Assembly: GCA_903929895.1 (NCBI GenBank)
Contig: CAIYWM010000144.1
Location: 1 to 10,865, forward strand
DNA from: an uncultured Alphaproteobacteria bacterium
GTDB lineage: Bacteria; Pseudomonadota; Alphaproteobacteria; Reyranellales; Reyranellaceae
Reading direction: 5' to 3'
Length of the DNA: 10,865 nucleotides
Shown: piece by piece, positions 1 to 5,630 of the stretch
How the letters are laid out: each line of letters opens with the position of its first letter
Position numbering within the stretch: position 1 is the stretch's first letter
Program-made: the position numbers and the translations under genes
The notes under the pieces: model-generated
The model's database searches: none
Told to the model about the DNA's origin: nothing
What the model saw: the letters and a program-made list of their open reading frames with translations, nothing else

Positions 1-1072
1 CGGGCTTGGCCGTACAGTCGGGCTGCATCGTCTCGACGTTGACGCGGAGTTGCATCGCCATTCCGCGAGGCGCCGGTCCTTCCCTGCTAGCAAGGCCAAG
101 CTCCGCCAGCGTGGCGCCGCCCGCCAGCCGGAGCTGCAGCTCAACGAGGTCCAGGCCCGTTACCGCTTCCGTCACCGTATGCTCGACCTGCAGGCGCGGA
201 TTGGCTTCGATGAAGTAGAAGGCCCCATTGGTGCTATCCACGAGGAACTCGAATGTGCCGAGGCTGCGGTAGTTCGCGGCACGCGCCAGCATCAGCGCAG
301 CGTCCAGCAATTGCTGCCGCACATGAGCGTCCAGATTCGGCGCGGGCGCGAACTCGACGAGCTTCTGCCGCTGGCGCTGGAGTGAGCAGTCGCGTTCCCA
401 CAGATGCGCCACCCCCGCTCCGTCACCGATGACCTGCACCTCGATGTGGCGCGCCTGTCGGACGAGCTGCTCGACGTAAAGGTCACCCGAGCCAAAGGCC
501 GCGGTCGCCTCCGACCGGCAACGGGCAAAAGCCTCCTCGAGCTCGCCAACCGTCAGGACCGGCCGCATGCCGCGACCGCCCCCGCCGGCAACTGCCTTGA
601 CCATCACGGCCGCCCCCGCTCCAAGCCCCTCCATGAAGGCCCGAGCCTTTTCGGGGGTTGTGGGCGCCTCTGTGCCCGGCAAGGTCGGCACACCGACCTG
701 CTGGGCAAGCTGCCGCGCCCGGTGCTTGTCGCCGAACAGGTCAAGTATCTCAGGCGTCGGACCAACAAAGGCGATGCCGGCCGCGGCACAGGCGCGCGCG
801 AAGGCTGCATTCTCCGACAGGAAGCCGTAACCGGGGTGAATCGCTGTCGCCCCCGCCTCTCTCGCCACCCGCAAAATGGCTGCTCCATCGAGATACGCGG
901 CAACGCCACGGCCGGGCAAGACGATCGCCGCATCGGCCTTCTCGACATGAAGGCTGGCGCTGTCGTCGGCGGGATAGACCGCGATACTGCTCATGCCGAG
1001 ATTGGCCACCGAGCGGAATATGCGAATGGCGACCTCGCCGCGGTTGGCGACGAGCAACTTCTGTCCGGTCAT
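1..1072 (-). CDS. Biotin carboxylase domain of an acyl-CoA/pyruvate-type carboxylase (5' part, C-terminus outside window)
   Basis: The reverse strand is open from 1072 to the window edge, giving about 357 residues. This domain performs the ATP-dependent carboxylation of biotin. The N-terminus reads KLLVANRGEVAIRI, the standard start of the fold. An ATP-grasp lysine is at about residue 159, followed by the glycine-rich loop AGGGGRGM. The segments HIEVQVIGD and RDCSLQRQRQK follow, and then the catalytic block EANPRLQVEHTVTE at about 289-302 with Glu289, Asn291 and Arg293. The visible end (MQLRVNVETMQPD) resembles the long single-chain carboxylases in which biotin carboxylase, biotin carrier and carboxyltransferase are fused, rather than free AccC; this is inference from memory of the family. 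In-frame ATGs also exist at 1114 and 1129, and none has a strong ribosome binding site. I chose 1072 because the conserved fold begins four residues later. Confidence 0.93.
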   Translation of the reverse strand, partial: MTGQKLLVANRGEVAIRIFRSVANLGMSSIAVYPADDSASLHVEKADAAIVLPGRGVAAYLDGAAILRVAREAGATAIHPGYGFLSENAAFARACAAAGIAFVGPTPEILDLFGDKHRARQLAQQVGVPTLPGTEAPTTPEKARAFMEGLGAGAAVMVKAVAGGGGRGMRPVLTVGELEEAFARCRSEATAAFGSGDLYVEQLVRQARHIEVQVIGDGAGVAHLWERDCSLQRQRQKLVEFAPAPNLDAHVRQQLLDAALMLARAANYRSLGTFEFLVDSTNGAFYFIEANPRLQVEHTVTEAVTGLDLVELQLRLAGGATLAELGLASREGPAPRGMAMQLRVNVETMQPDCTAKP

Positions 1073-1267
1073 CGGGTCGTTGCTCTTAAAGGAAGTAGAA
1101 AGGAAAGACGTCATCAGTGGCAATACCATAGCTGCTTGCGCGTTACCGCGTGCGTGATGAACCGCGACTCTGCCGAGTCTGGGGCTGCACAATCTGTCGC
1201 AACGGCGCGCGTCAGCCCCCGATAGCGGCCCTGGTGCGGTCGACCGCGGCATCGGGCGCGGTGTGCA

Positions 1268-1456
1268 CCGCTTGAACGCCTCGACCGTCAAGACGTCGGA
1301 TTTCGGCGTGCCCTCGCGGACGCCGACGCCCAGGATCGAGTCGGCGAAACAGACGCGGGTCTAGGGACGCACGATGCGGTCGGCGCAGAGCCTGTCCATG
1401 GCGCCGGCAATGGCGATGACGACGTCGGCGCGCTGCCCTTCGGCGGTCGACTTCAT
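1268..1456 (-). pseudogene. Remnant of a ModA-like (SBP_bac_11) periplasmic binding protein
   Basis: One reverse frame from about 1456 to 1268 reads RADVVIAIAGAMDRLCADRIV, then a TAG stop (1361-1363), then TRVCFADSILGVGVREGTPKSD and TVEAFKR. This matches the pattern I know from molybdate-type and related extracellular solute-binding proteins: a segment like ADVV-I-MD-L, then G-RVD-A-S-IGV-VR-GAPKPD, then S-VEAFKR. The fragment covers only about 60 residues of a protein that is normally around 230-260. The N-terminal signal peptide and the C-terminal half are absent. After AFKR the sequence no longer resembles the family. Internal stop, missing ends and the repeat-rich surroundings all indicate a dead gene. 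Family assignment is by pattern recognition only. Confidence 0.6.
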
Positions 1457-1526
1457 GATGGCCGTGGTCAAGGGTGATGGCATCAGCGGGTGTGAGCCCT
1501 TCCTCGATCAGTACCCTCACGATGTC

Positions 1527-1614
1527 GGGCCCTTTCTGGGGTTTGGCATTCCCTGTTTTGGGGTTCAGCGTTCCCTGTTACGGCGCTTCAAATTCCCTGT
1601 TCAAAATCCGGCCG
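1527..1614. repeat. Short degenerate tandem repeat, 22-bp period, core TTCCCTGTT
   Basis: The nonamer TTCCCTGTT occurs at 1549-1557, 1571-1579 and 1593-1601, exactly 22 bases apart each time. The two complete units at 1549 and 1571 agree at about 15 of 22 positions. The preceding 22 bases (1527-1548) match the first unit at about 13 of 22, which suggests an older, more decayed copy. Because 22 is not a multiple of three, the array is unlikely to encode a repeated peptide. Read on the minus strand the core is AACAGGGAA. I recall similar cores in intergenic debris of Rhizobiales genomes, but I cannot verify that here. Confidence 0.6.
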
Positions 1615-1695
1615 GTATCGGCCGAATGTCTGGAAAGGTGAGAGAATTCGGGGATCTCGGCAGCCCGCTAGCCCACATCGGCGATGATTTCCTTG

Positions 1696-1724
1696 TTGAA
1701 TTCCCTGATTGCAGGGAAATTCAA
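1696..1724. repeat. Inverted repeat (hairpin) containing the TTCCCTG core, just downstream of the hydrolase stop
   Basis: TTCCCTG (1701-1707) and CAGGGAA (1712-1718) form a perfect 7-bp stem around the loop ATTG. The pairing extends outward to TTGAA at 1696 and TTCAA ending at 1724, with one bulged base. The hairpin starts about 12 bases past the stop of the minus-strand hydrolase gene, so it could slow or end transcription or protect the mRNA 3' end. No run of T follows on either strand, so it is not a canonical intrinsic terminator. Its core is the same as that of the tandem repeat at 1527-1614. Confidence 0.5.
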
Positions 1725-1735
1725 GCTGAGACGGG

Positions 1736-2482
1736 TTAGCGGCTGACTGCCTCCACTACCACCGCCTTCTCCGTGCGAGATCCCGCGGCGCGTTTGGCCA
1801 ACTTTCCAGACGCTATCCATTTGCCGACGACGTCGGCCGTCTCGGCCAGAACCTCCTGCCCTGTCCGGCCCGACCGAACCAGGACACCGAAAGAATGATC
1901 GGCGTCTTTGATCGGCCAGAAGCTCGCCCGCTTCCCCAGGCCCTTCAGGACCTTTCGCAGGAGTAAAGGCCGGGCGAATGCGTCACGCGTGCCCTGGATG
2001 AACAACAGGGGAATATGGGTGTCGGTGAGATGCGCTGCGCGCTCCATGGAGGGCTTTTCCGGCGGATGCAGGGGAAACCCCAGGAACACCAGGCCCTGAA
2101 CCCGCGGCAGGGGCTCCAGCGCCTGGGCTTGGGAGGTCATGCGACCGCCAAACGACTTGCCTCCCGCGAACAGCGGCAACTCCGGAGCCAGCTTCACCGC
2201 TTTGCGGACGGCCGCACGTATCGCGGCATGCGCAGTGGCCGGCGGGTCGGGCCGCTTCGAGCCAGCCTCCATGTAGGGAAACTGGAACCTGAGGGTGCTC
2301 ACCCCTGCTTTGGCAAGCCGGTCGGCCATGGCCAGCATGAAAGGGTGTGTCATGCCAGCCCCTGCACCATGCGCCAGCACGAGCAGCGCGCGAGCATGGG
2401 GAGCCTTTTGATAAAGTGCCGAAACGGTCGTTCCCGGCACGACTCGCACGCTGAGCCGCCGTGCTCCCGCAGCAAGTTTCAT
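1736..2482 (-). CDS. Alpha/beta hydrolase, KANL2/TEX30-like family
   Basis: A 248-residue soluble protein with no signal peptide. The alpha/beta hydrolase elements are in order: the oxyanion-hole region LVLAHGAGAGMTHPFM at 35-49, the nucleophile elbow GGKSFGGRM at 107-115 with Ser110, the acid loop FIQGTRDAF with Asp167, and the catalytic histidine in DADHSFGV (His196). The GAGAGM-HPFM and GGKSFGGRM signatures are those of the dienelactone-hydrolase-related family called KANL2/TEX30-like. Its bacterial members are mostly of unknown substrate. The length is slightly over the usual 210-230 residues because of a basic tail after about residue 215. The start at 2482 is the first in-frame ATG, although the ribosome binding site is weak (GGTGG about 13 bases upstream). 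The gene diverges from usp, with 231 bases between the starts. Confidence 0.88.
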   Translation of the reverse strand: MKLAAGARRLSVRVVPGTTVSALYQKAPHARALLVLAHGAGAGMTHPFMLAMADRLAKAGVSTLRFQFPYMEAGSKRPDPPATAHAAIRAAVRKAVKLAPELPLFAGGKSFGGRMTSQAQALEPLPRVQGLVFLGFPLHPPEKPSMERAAHLTDTHIPLLFIQGTRDAFARPLLLRKVLKGLGKRASFWPIKDADHSFGVLVRSGRTGQEVLAETADVVGKWIASGKLAKRAAGSRTEKAVVVEAVSR

Positions 2483-2642
2483 CGGTTGGAAATCGCCACC
2501 ATGAGTAAATCGGGAGACAGCTTAGAATGAACGTCTGAAGACGGCGAGTTCGACGGCAGCCTGCCGAAACACGTCCCGTGGGTGTATGGGCGGGCAGTGC
2601 TGGGCTGCTGCGAGACAAGCTGGCGACGCGTTTCCGGCTGGG

Positions 2643-2656
2643 TTGATCCAAGTCAA
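2643..2656 (+). promoter_or_regulatory. FixK/FNR-type operator upstream of usp
   Basis: The site reads TTGATCCAAGTCAA, that is TTGA-N6-TCAA; it differs at one position from the palindrome TTGAT-N4-ATCAA. CRP/FNR-family activators such as FixK, FNR and Anr recognise this form and usually bind centred at -41.5. The centre, 2649.5, predicts a transcript start near 2691 and a short leader before the usp ATG at 2714. A weak -10-like GATATC lies at 2677-2682. Site-to-start distance is 64.5 bases, the same as at the exported-protein gene at 3303-3929. Confidence 0.72.
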
Positions 2657-2713
2657 GAAGCGAGCGCCCCGGTTGCGATATCGTTCCCAGATTGCAATCG
2701 GGAGGATCAGGAC

Positions 2714-3151
2714 ATGTTCAAGCACATCCTCATTCCAACGGATGGCTCGGCGCTTTCCACGACGGCCATTCAAAACGGCCTGCAGTTGGCTCGTGATGCC
2801 AAGGCAAAGGTCACCGTAATCACGGTCATGGAGCCCTTCCACGTCTTCTCCATGGATAGCGTTCAACTTGCCGAGACGCGGTCCGCCTACGCTAAGCATG
2901 CCAGCGAAGCCGCCAATCGCTGCCTGGAAGAAGCGAAGCGACAGGCCGAGGCGCTCGGCGTGGAGTGCGAGGCCATCCCTGTCGAGCATGCCATGCCGTA
3001 CAAGGCCATCACGGACACCGCCGCGGCGAAGGGATGCGATCTGATCGCCATGGCGTCGCATGGCCGCCGCGGTGCCGCGGCCCTGATTCTCGGAAGCGAG
3101 ACCGTGAAGGTGTTGACCCACAGCACCATACCGGTTCTCGTCTATCGTTGA
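2714..3151 (+). CDS. Universal stress protein, UspA family
   Basis: A 145-residue single-domain universal stress protein. It opens with MFKHILIPTDGS (Asp10 at the nucleotide-binding edge). The ATP-binding signature lies at 114-128: ASHG, nine residues, then GS. The first glycine of the textbook G-2X-G-9X-G-S is an alanine (Ala114), as in many proteobacterial members, so nucleotide binding is likely but unproven. The protein ends in the family's IPVLVYR strand. The ATG at 2714 is supported by a strong GGAGG at 2701-2705, eight bases upstream. An in-frame extension to 2582 would cover the operator and is rejected. These proteins help cells endure energy or oxygen limitation, which fits the FixK/FNR-type site upstream. 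The gene stands alone and converges with the exported-protein gene at 3303. Confidence 0.95.
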   Translation: MFKHILIPTDGSALSTTAIQNGLQLARDAKAKVTVITVMEPFHVFSMDSVQLAETRSAYAKHASEAANRCLEEAKRQAEALGVECEAIPVEHAMPYKAITDTAAAKGCDLIAMASHGRRGAAALILGSETVKVLTHSTIPVLVYR

Positions 3152-3169
3152 AGTGCCGCCGCCGATGTC

Positions 3170-3182
3170 GCTCAAGCTGAGC
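3170..3182. repeat. Small hairpin between convergent usp and exported-protein genes
   Basis: GCTCA-AGC-TGAGC is a perfect 5-bp stem starting 18 bases after the usp stop codon. It sits where a terminator for usp would be expected, but it is short and no T-tract follows. The rest of the 151-base convergent gap shows nothing stronger. Termination function is a guess. Confidence 0.25.
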
Positions 3183-3302
3183 AAGTCGGAGGATGGCGCG
3201 ATCGGACGGAGCGCCTCGAGCCGGTCCGGTTCGTTCCCCTGATCGGCGCGCAGGGTTGGCCTGAAGGGGACGCGCGAGGCTCGGTCGATCTCCCTTGAAG
3301 GG

Positions 3303-3929
3303 TCAGCGCCTCGGGATCGCGAGCGCGACGTTCTGGGGAGCCGGGCCCGTGGCGCAGCGGCGCACCGCGGCAACGGCCTTTCCCTGAGTGCCGGCCAGGC
3401 CATCCTGAAGGTCGACCACCGCCTCGCCGTCGAAGGCCGCGGGCTTTCCCGGCGGTTCGGCGACGAGGTCGAAGCGCAGCTGCATCGTCGTGCCCTGCTC
3501 GATTGCATCGAGCAGCTGCTCCGAAACGCGCGGGAACATTGCCTGGGTCTCGTCGCTCAACACGACATGGTCTCCGGCGAACAGCAGGCCGACTGGAAAG
3601 ACATGGTCTTCGATGACGATCTCGGCGCGCGGATCGCCCTTCGCCCGTCCCGCCGCCGCGCCATCGGGCATCAGCGGGCCGTCGTTCGTCAGGTAGAGCT
3701 GGAGCTGCAGGACCCGGCGATCCTCTGCCTGCTCGCAGGCCAGCGCCACGACGTCGAGATTGAGGTTGCGGCTGCGCGGCTCGATCAGCGCATAACTGGG
3801 CGGATCGACGCCCTGCTCCAGGGTCCAGCCCGTGGCCGCCAAGTCGCCCGCGAGGACCGGAGCAAGGCACGCACCGGTGGCAATGCCGGCCACCAGGGCC
3901 GTTCGCACAATCCGCCGCAGAGCCTGCAT
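3303..3929 (-). CDS. Exported protein of unknown function
   Basis: A 208-residue protein that I do not recognise. It has a clear signal peptide: a basic start MQALRRIVR, a hydrophobic stretch ALVAGIATGACLAPVLA and a likely cleavage after VLA at about residue 27. The mature part is about 180 residues, with two cysteines (65 and 192) that could form a disulfide in the periplasm. It has several beta-rich stretches, such as RRVLQLQLYLTNDG at 71-84 and TTMQLRFDLVAEPP at 147-160, and no transmembrane helix after the signal. The ATG at 3929 has AAGGA nine bases upstream. A reading frame continues upstream to 4778, but it runs antisense through the ybaY-like gene and is not used. The operator at 3987-4000 lies 64.5 bases from the start, so low-oxygen control is likely. 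It diverges from the gene at 4113. Confidence 0.82.
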   Translation of the reverse strand: MQALRRIVRTALVAGIATGACLAPVLAGDLAATGWTLEQGVDPPSYALIEPRSRNLNLDVVALACEQAEDRRVLQLQLYLTNDGPLMPDGAAAGRAKGDPRAEIVIEDHVFPVGLLFAGDHVVLSDETQAMFPRVSEQLLDAIEQGTTMQLRFDLVAEPPGKPAAFDGEAVVDLQDGLAGTQGKAVAAVRRCATGPAPQNVALAIPRR

Positions 3930-3986
3930 GATGGAAGATCCTTCCCGCGTTCGACCTAACGCTAGCGCGGAATGAGGCCGGCCGGA

Positions 3987-4000
3987 CTGATCCAGATCAA
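3987..4000 (-). promoter_or_regulatory. FixK/FNR-type operator for the minus-strand exported-protein gene
   Basis: The site reads CTGATCCAGATCAA, one mismatch from TTGATCCAGATCAA; on the minus strand it is TTGATCTGGATCAG. Its centre at 3993.5 is 64.5 bases from the ATG at 3929, the same spacing as at usp. A centre at -41.5 predicts a start near 3952 and a weak -10-like TAGCGT on the minus strand at 3959-3964. The assignment to the minus gene rather than to the divergent plus gene rests on this spacing. Confidence 0.65.
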
Positions 4001-4032
4001 ACGGCACCCGGTCGGCGGGCGGAGATCGCCGC

Positions 4033-4046
4033 TTGATGCAGGTCAA
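4033..4046 (+). promoter_or_regulatory. FixK/FNR-type operator for the ybaY-like gene
   Basis: The site reads TTGATGCAGGTCAA, with both half-sites TTGA and TCAA perfect. Its centre at 4039.5 is 73.5 bases before the ATG at 4113; -41.5 placement predicts a transcript start near 4081. No convincing -10 hexamer is visible at the predicted position. It is the second site in the 183-base divergent gap, 46 bases centre to centre from the site at 3987-4000, so each gene appears to have its own. Confidence 0.65.
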
Positions 4047-4112
4047 TGAAGCGGCACGAAAAGCAGGCAGGCTGAGCCATCGAAATCCGCCATTTGCCTG
4101 CCGAGGGGCCCC

Positions 4113-4826
4113 ATGACGACCATCCATCGGCTTCTCCCCGTCCTGCTTGCCGCTTCGATCGCCTCTCCGGCGCTGGCGGGCCCCGACGGCGGCATCTCCA
4201 CCCCGATGCTCTCCCGCTGCGCCGGCAAGGCCGGCCTCGAGACACGGCAGTCGGACGCAGCCTTCGGCCTGCTCAGCCTCGACGGCGCGCCGTGGCTCTC
4301 CATCGAACGAACGGACGAGGCGGTGGGTATCCAGCCGATCATGACCACCGTCACGGGAACAGGATCGCGACATCGCCGGAACGGCACCTCGGTCCCGTTC
4401 CGCTTCACCTGCGTGCTGGATGCCAGCGGGCAGGCCCTGATGTTCCACGCGAGCCTTCTCATGCCCAAGCTGGGCGACACCTTGCCACCTGCGACGGTCA
4501 TCTCCGGCGCCGTCACGCTGGCCGAGAAGGCCGCGCTGCCGCGGGGCGTGGAGCTGCAGCTCCAGCTGTTCGACATCGCCCGTTCGGCGGACGGCGAACT
4601 GCTCGCGGAGCAGGTGGTGCGCAGCGGCTGGCAGGTTCCGATCCCCTTTGCCCTGCGGCTCCCCGCAAGCTTCTCGCCCGAGGGCCGCAAGCTGATTCTC
4701 ATGGCGCGGCTCGTCGCAGCCCATCAGGTCCAATACCGGCTGCCTGCACCTCGCGCGCTGACCGACCGGGAAATCCATGCCCCGGTCGTCCTCACGCTGG
4801 AGAGGTTCGAATCGAAGAGCCCCTGA
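4113..4826 (+). CDS. Exported protein with a C-terminal YbaY-like domain
   Basis: A 237-residue protein with a signal peptide (MTTIHRLLPVLLAASIASPALA, cleavage after residue 22). There is no lipobox cysteine at that site, so it is probably soluble in the periplasm. Residues about 129-235 resemble the YbaY family (the type III secretion pilotin-like beta domain): ISGAVTLAEKAALPRG, LQLQLFDIAR, then SGWQVPIPFALRLP and a terminal strand VVLTLERF. E. coli YbaY is a lipoprotein of unclear role. Residues 23-125 form an extra N-terminal part that I do not recognise, with two cysteines (36 and 100) and the stretch VPFRFTCVLDASGQALMF. The ATG has GAGGGG at 4103-4108 close upstream. The gene is divergent from the exported protein at 3929, carries its own FixK/FNR-type site, and ends 10 bases from the convergent CBS-BON gene. 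Confidence 0.82.
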   Translation: MTTIHRLLPVLLAASIASPALAGPDGGISTPMLSRCAGKAGLETRQSDAAFGLLSLDGAPWLSIERTDEAVGIQPIMTTVTGTGSRHRRNGTSVPFRFTCVLDASGQALMFHASLLMPKLGDTLPPATVISGAVTLAEKAALPRGVELQLQLFDIARSADGELLAEQVVRSGWQVPIPFALRLPASFSPEGRKLILMARLVAAHQVQYRLPAPRALTDREIHAPVVLTLERFESKSP

Positions 4827-4836
4827 TCGCCTTGCG

Positions 4837-5532
4837 CTAGACGCCCATGCCGACAGTGGCCGGAATCGAGCGCAGGTGGCTCTTGACCTTCTTCACGCCG
4901 GGAACGTTCTCTGCCGCCACGCGGTAGGCTTTCCGGACGTCCTCGCCCCCGACGAAACCCCAGAGATGGACCACGCCGTCACTGACGACGACATTGACCG
5001 GCCACCGCGACTTCCAGGCCTGCTTGTCGAACGCTTCGGCCACGGCCTGGCGGAGCCTCTTGTCGTCGGGCAGTCCGGCGACACTGTCCGGCTCGCGCGA
5101 CAGCAGCGCGCCGAGAATGTTGGCGCGGCTGACGATGCCAACGAGCTTGTTGTCCCGCACGATCGGGATGCGCTTGACGTGGTGCTTCTCGATCAGCTCG
5201 ACCAACTCGCCCAGCGAAGCCTCGTCGCTGGCCGTGACGACCTCGCGGGTCATGACGTCCGCGACATTGCGGGCGTGCGACGTGACGTAATCCCGGGCGA
5301 CCGTCGCTTCGCTGTCGAGAAGACGCAACAGCCACGACTTGCGCGGCGCAGTCTCCAGCTCGGCGCGATGGATGAGGTCGGCCTCGCTCACGATACCGAG
5401 GACGTTGCCCTGGTCATTGACGACCGGTGCCGCGCTTACGCCGGCGCCCAGCAGGAGTTCGGCGGCATCGAACACCGTTTCCTTGACGTTCACGCAGACG
5501 ATGCTCTCGGTCATGATGTCCTTGGCGCGCAT
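4837..5532 (-). CDS. CBS-CBS-BON domain protein
   Basis: A 231-residue cytoplasmic protein with no signal peptide or membrane segment. The first CBS motif is at about 1-58 (AKDIMTESIVCV, then GVSAAPVVNDQGNVLGIVSEADL). The second is at about 88-145 (VADVMTREVVTAS, then HHVKRIPIVRDNKLVGIVSRANIL). The pair should form a Bateman module, which binds adenine nucleotides in known cases. A BON domain follows at about 157-223 (VNVVVSDGVVHLWGFV, GVKKVKSHL). This architecture is common in alphaproteobacteria and recurs beside universal stress proteins; its exact function is not established. The ATG at 5532 has AGGA eight bases upstream. It lies 98 bases downstream of the alcohol dehydrogenase on the same strand without a FixK/FNR-type site of its own, so I infer co-transcription. 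Confidence 0.93.
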   Translation of the reverse strand: MRAKDIMTESIVCVNVKETVFDAAELLLGAGVSAAPVVNDQGNVLGIVSEADLIHRAELETAPRKSWLLRLLDSEATVARDYVTSHARNVADVMTREVVTASDEASLGELVELIEKHHVKRIPIVRDNKLVGIVSRANILGALLSREPDSVAGLPDDKRLRQAVAEAFDKQAWKSRWPVNVVVSDGVVHLWGFVGGEDVRKAYRVAAENVPGVKKVKSHLRSIPATVGMGV

Positions 5533-5610
5533 TTCCCGGTTCCTCTCGTTCGATCTGTTGATGCACGCTCGCCCAGGGAGCGTCCGGGTGCATTGCGCCA
5601 TGTCAAATCC

Positions 5611-5626
5611 CGGCACCGGCGTGCCG
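5611..5626. repeat. GC-rich hairpin between adh and the CBS-BON gene
   Basis: CGGCAC-CGGC-GTGCCG is a perfect 6-bp stem immediately after the dehydrogenase stop codon (5631-5633, minus strand). No T-run follows, so it is more likely a processing or stability element, or a weak attenuator, than a full terminator. A minus-strand TTGACA lies just past it, but no matching -10 is visible. Confidence 0.3.
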
Positions 5627-5630
5627 CCGG

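Larger units (their letters stand above)
1073..1735. other. Gene-poor, decayed stretch between carboxylase and hydrolase genes
   Basis: About 660 bases without an intact gene. It holds a fragment of a binding-protein gene with a stop codon (1268-1456), a 22-bp-period repeat (1527-1614) and a hairpin (1696-1724), each listed separately. A small perfect inverted repeat, GACTC-TGCC-GAGTC (1166-1179), lies 94 bases upstream of the carboxylase start; it could be an operator or mere chance. Open frames across this stretch on both strands have low-complexity, arginine-rich or mixed composition and match no family that I recognise, so I treat them as noncoding. Confidence 0.6.

Noticed and set aside
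404..1225. Plus-strand frame of 273 codons
   Set aside because: Antisense to the biotin carboxylase domain, which has complete conserved motifs on the minus strand.
1527..1614. Possible CRISPR array
   Set aside because: Repeat cores are only nine bases with 13-base, partly conserved spacing; no cas gene is present; period 22 is too short.
1374..1739. Plus-strand frame of 121 codons over the repeat array
   Set aside because: It crosses the pseudogene and the 22-bp repeats, whose period is not a multiple of three, and shows no conserved motif.
2582..2713. N-terminal extension of usp
   Set aside because: It contains the FixK/FNR-type site and the ribosome binding site of the real start, and the family begins at MFKHILIPTDGS.
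2522..3508. Minus-strand frame of 328 codons across usp
   Set aside because: Antisense to usp, which has full family motifs and a strong ribosome binding site; composition is shadow-like.
3303..4778. Open minus-strand frame of 491 codons covering the exported protein and the ybaY-like gene
   Set aside because: Only the last 208 codons look like a protein with signal peptide and ribosome binding site; the upstream part is antisense to the well-supported plus-strand gene at 4113-4826.
5565..5578. Possible fifth FixK/FNR-type site near TTGATGCACG upstream of the CBS-BON gene
   Set aside because: The right half-site is CTCG-like rather than TCAA, so only half of the palindrome is present.
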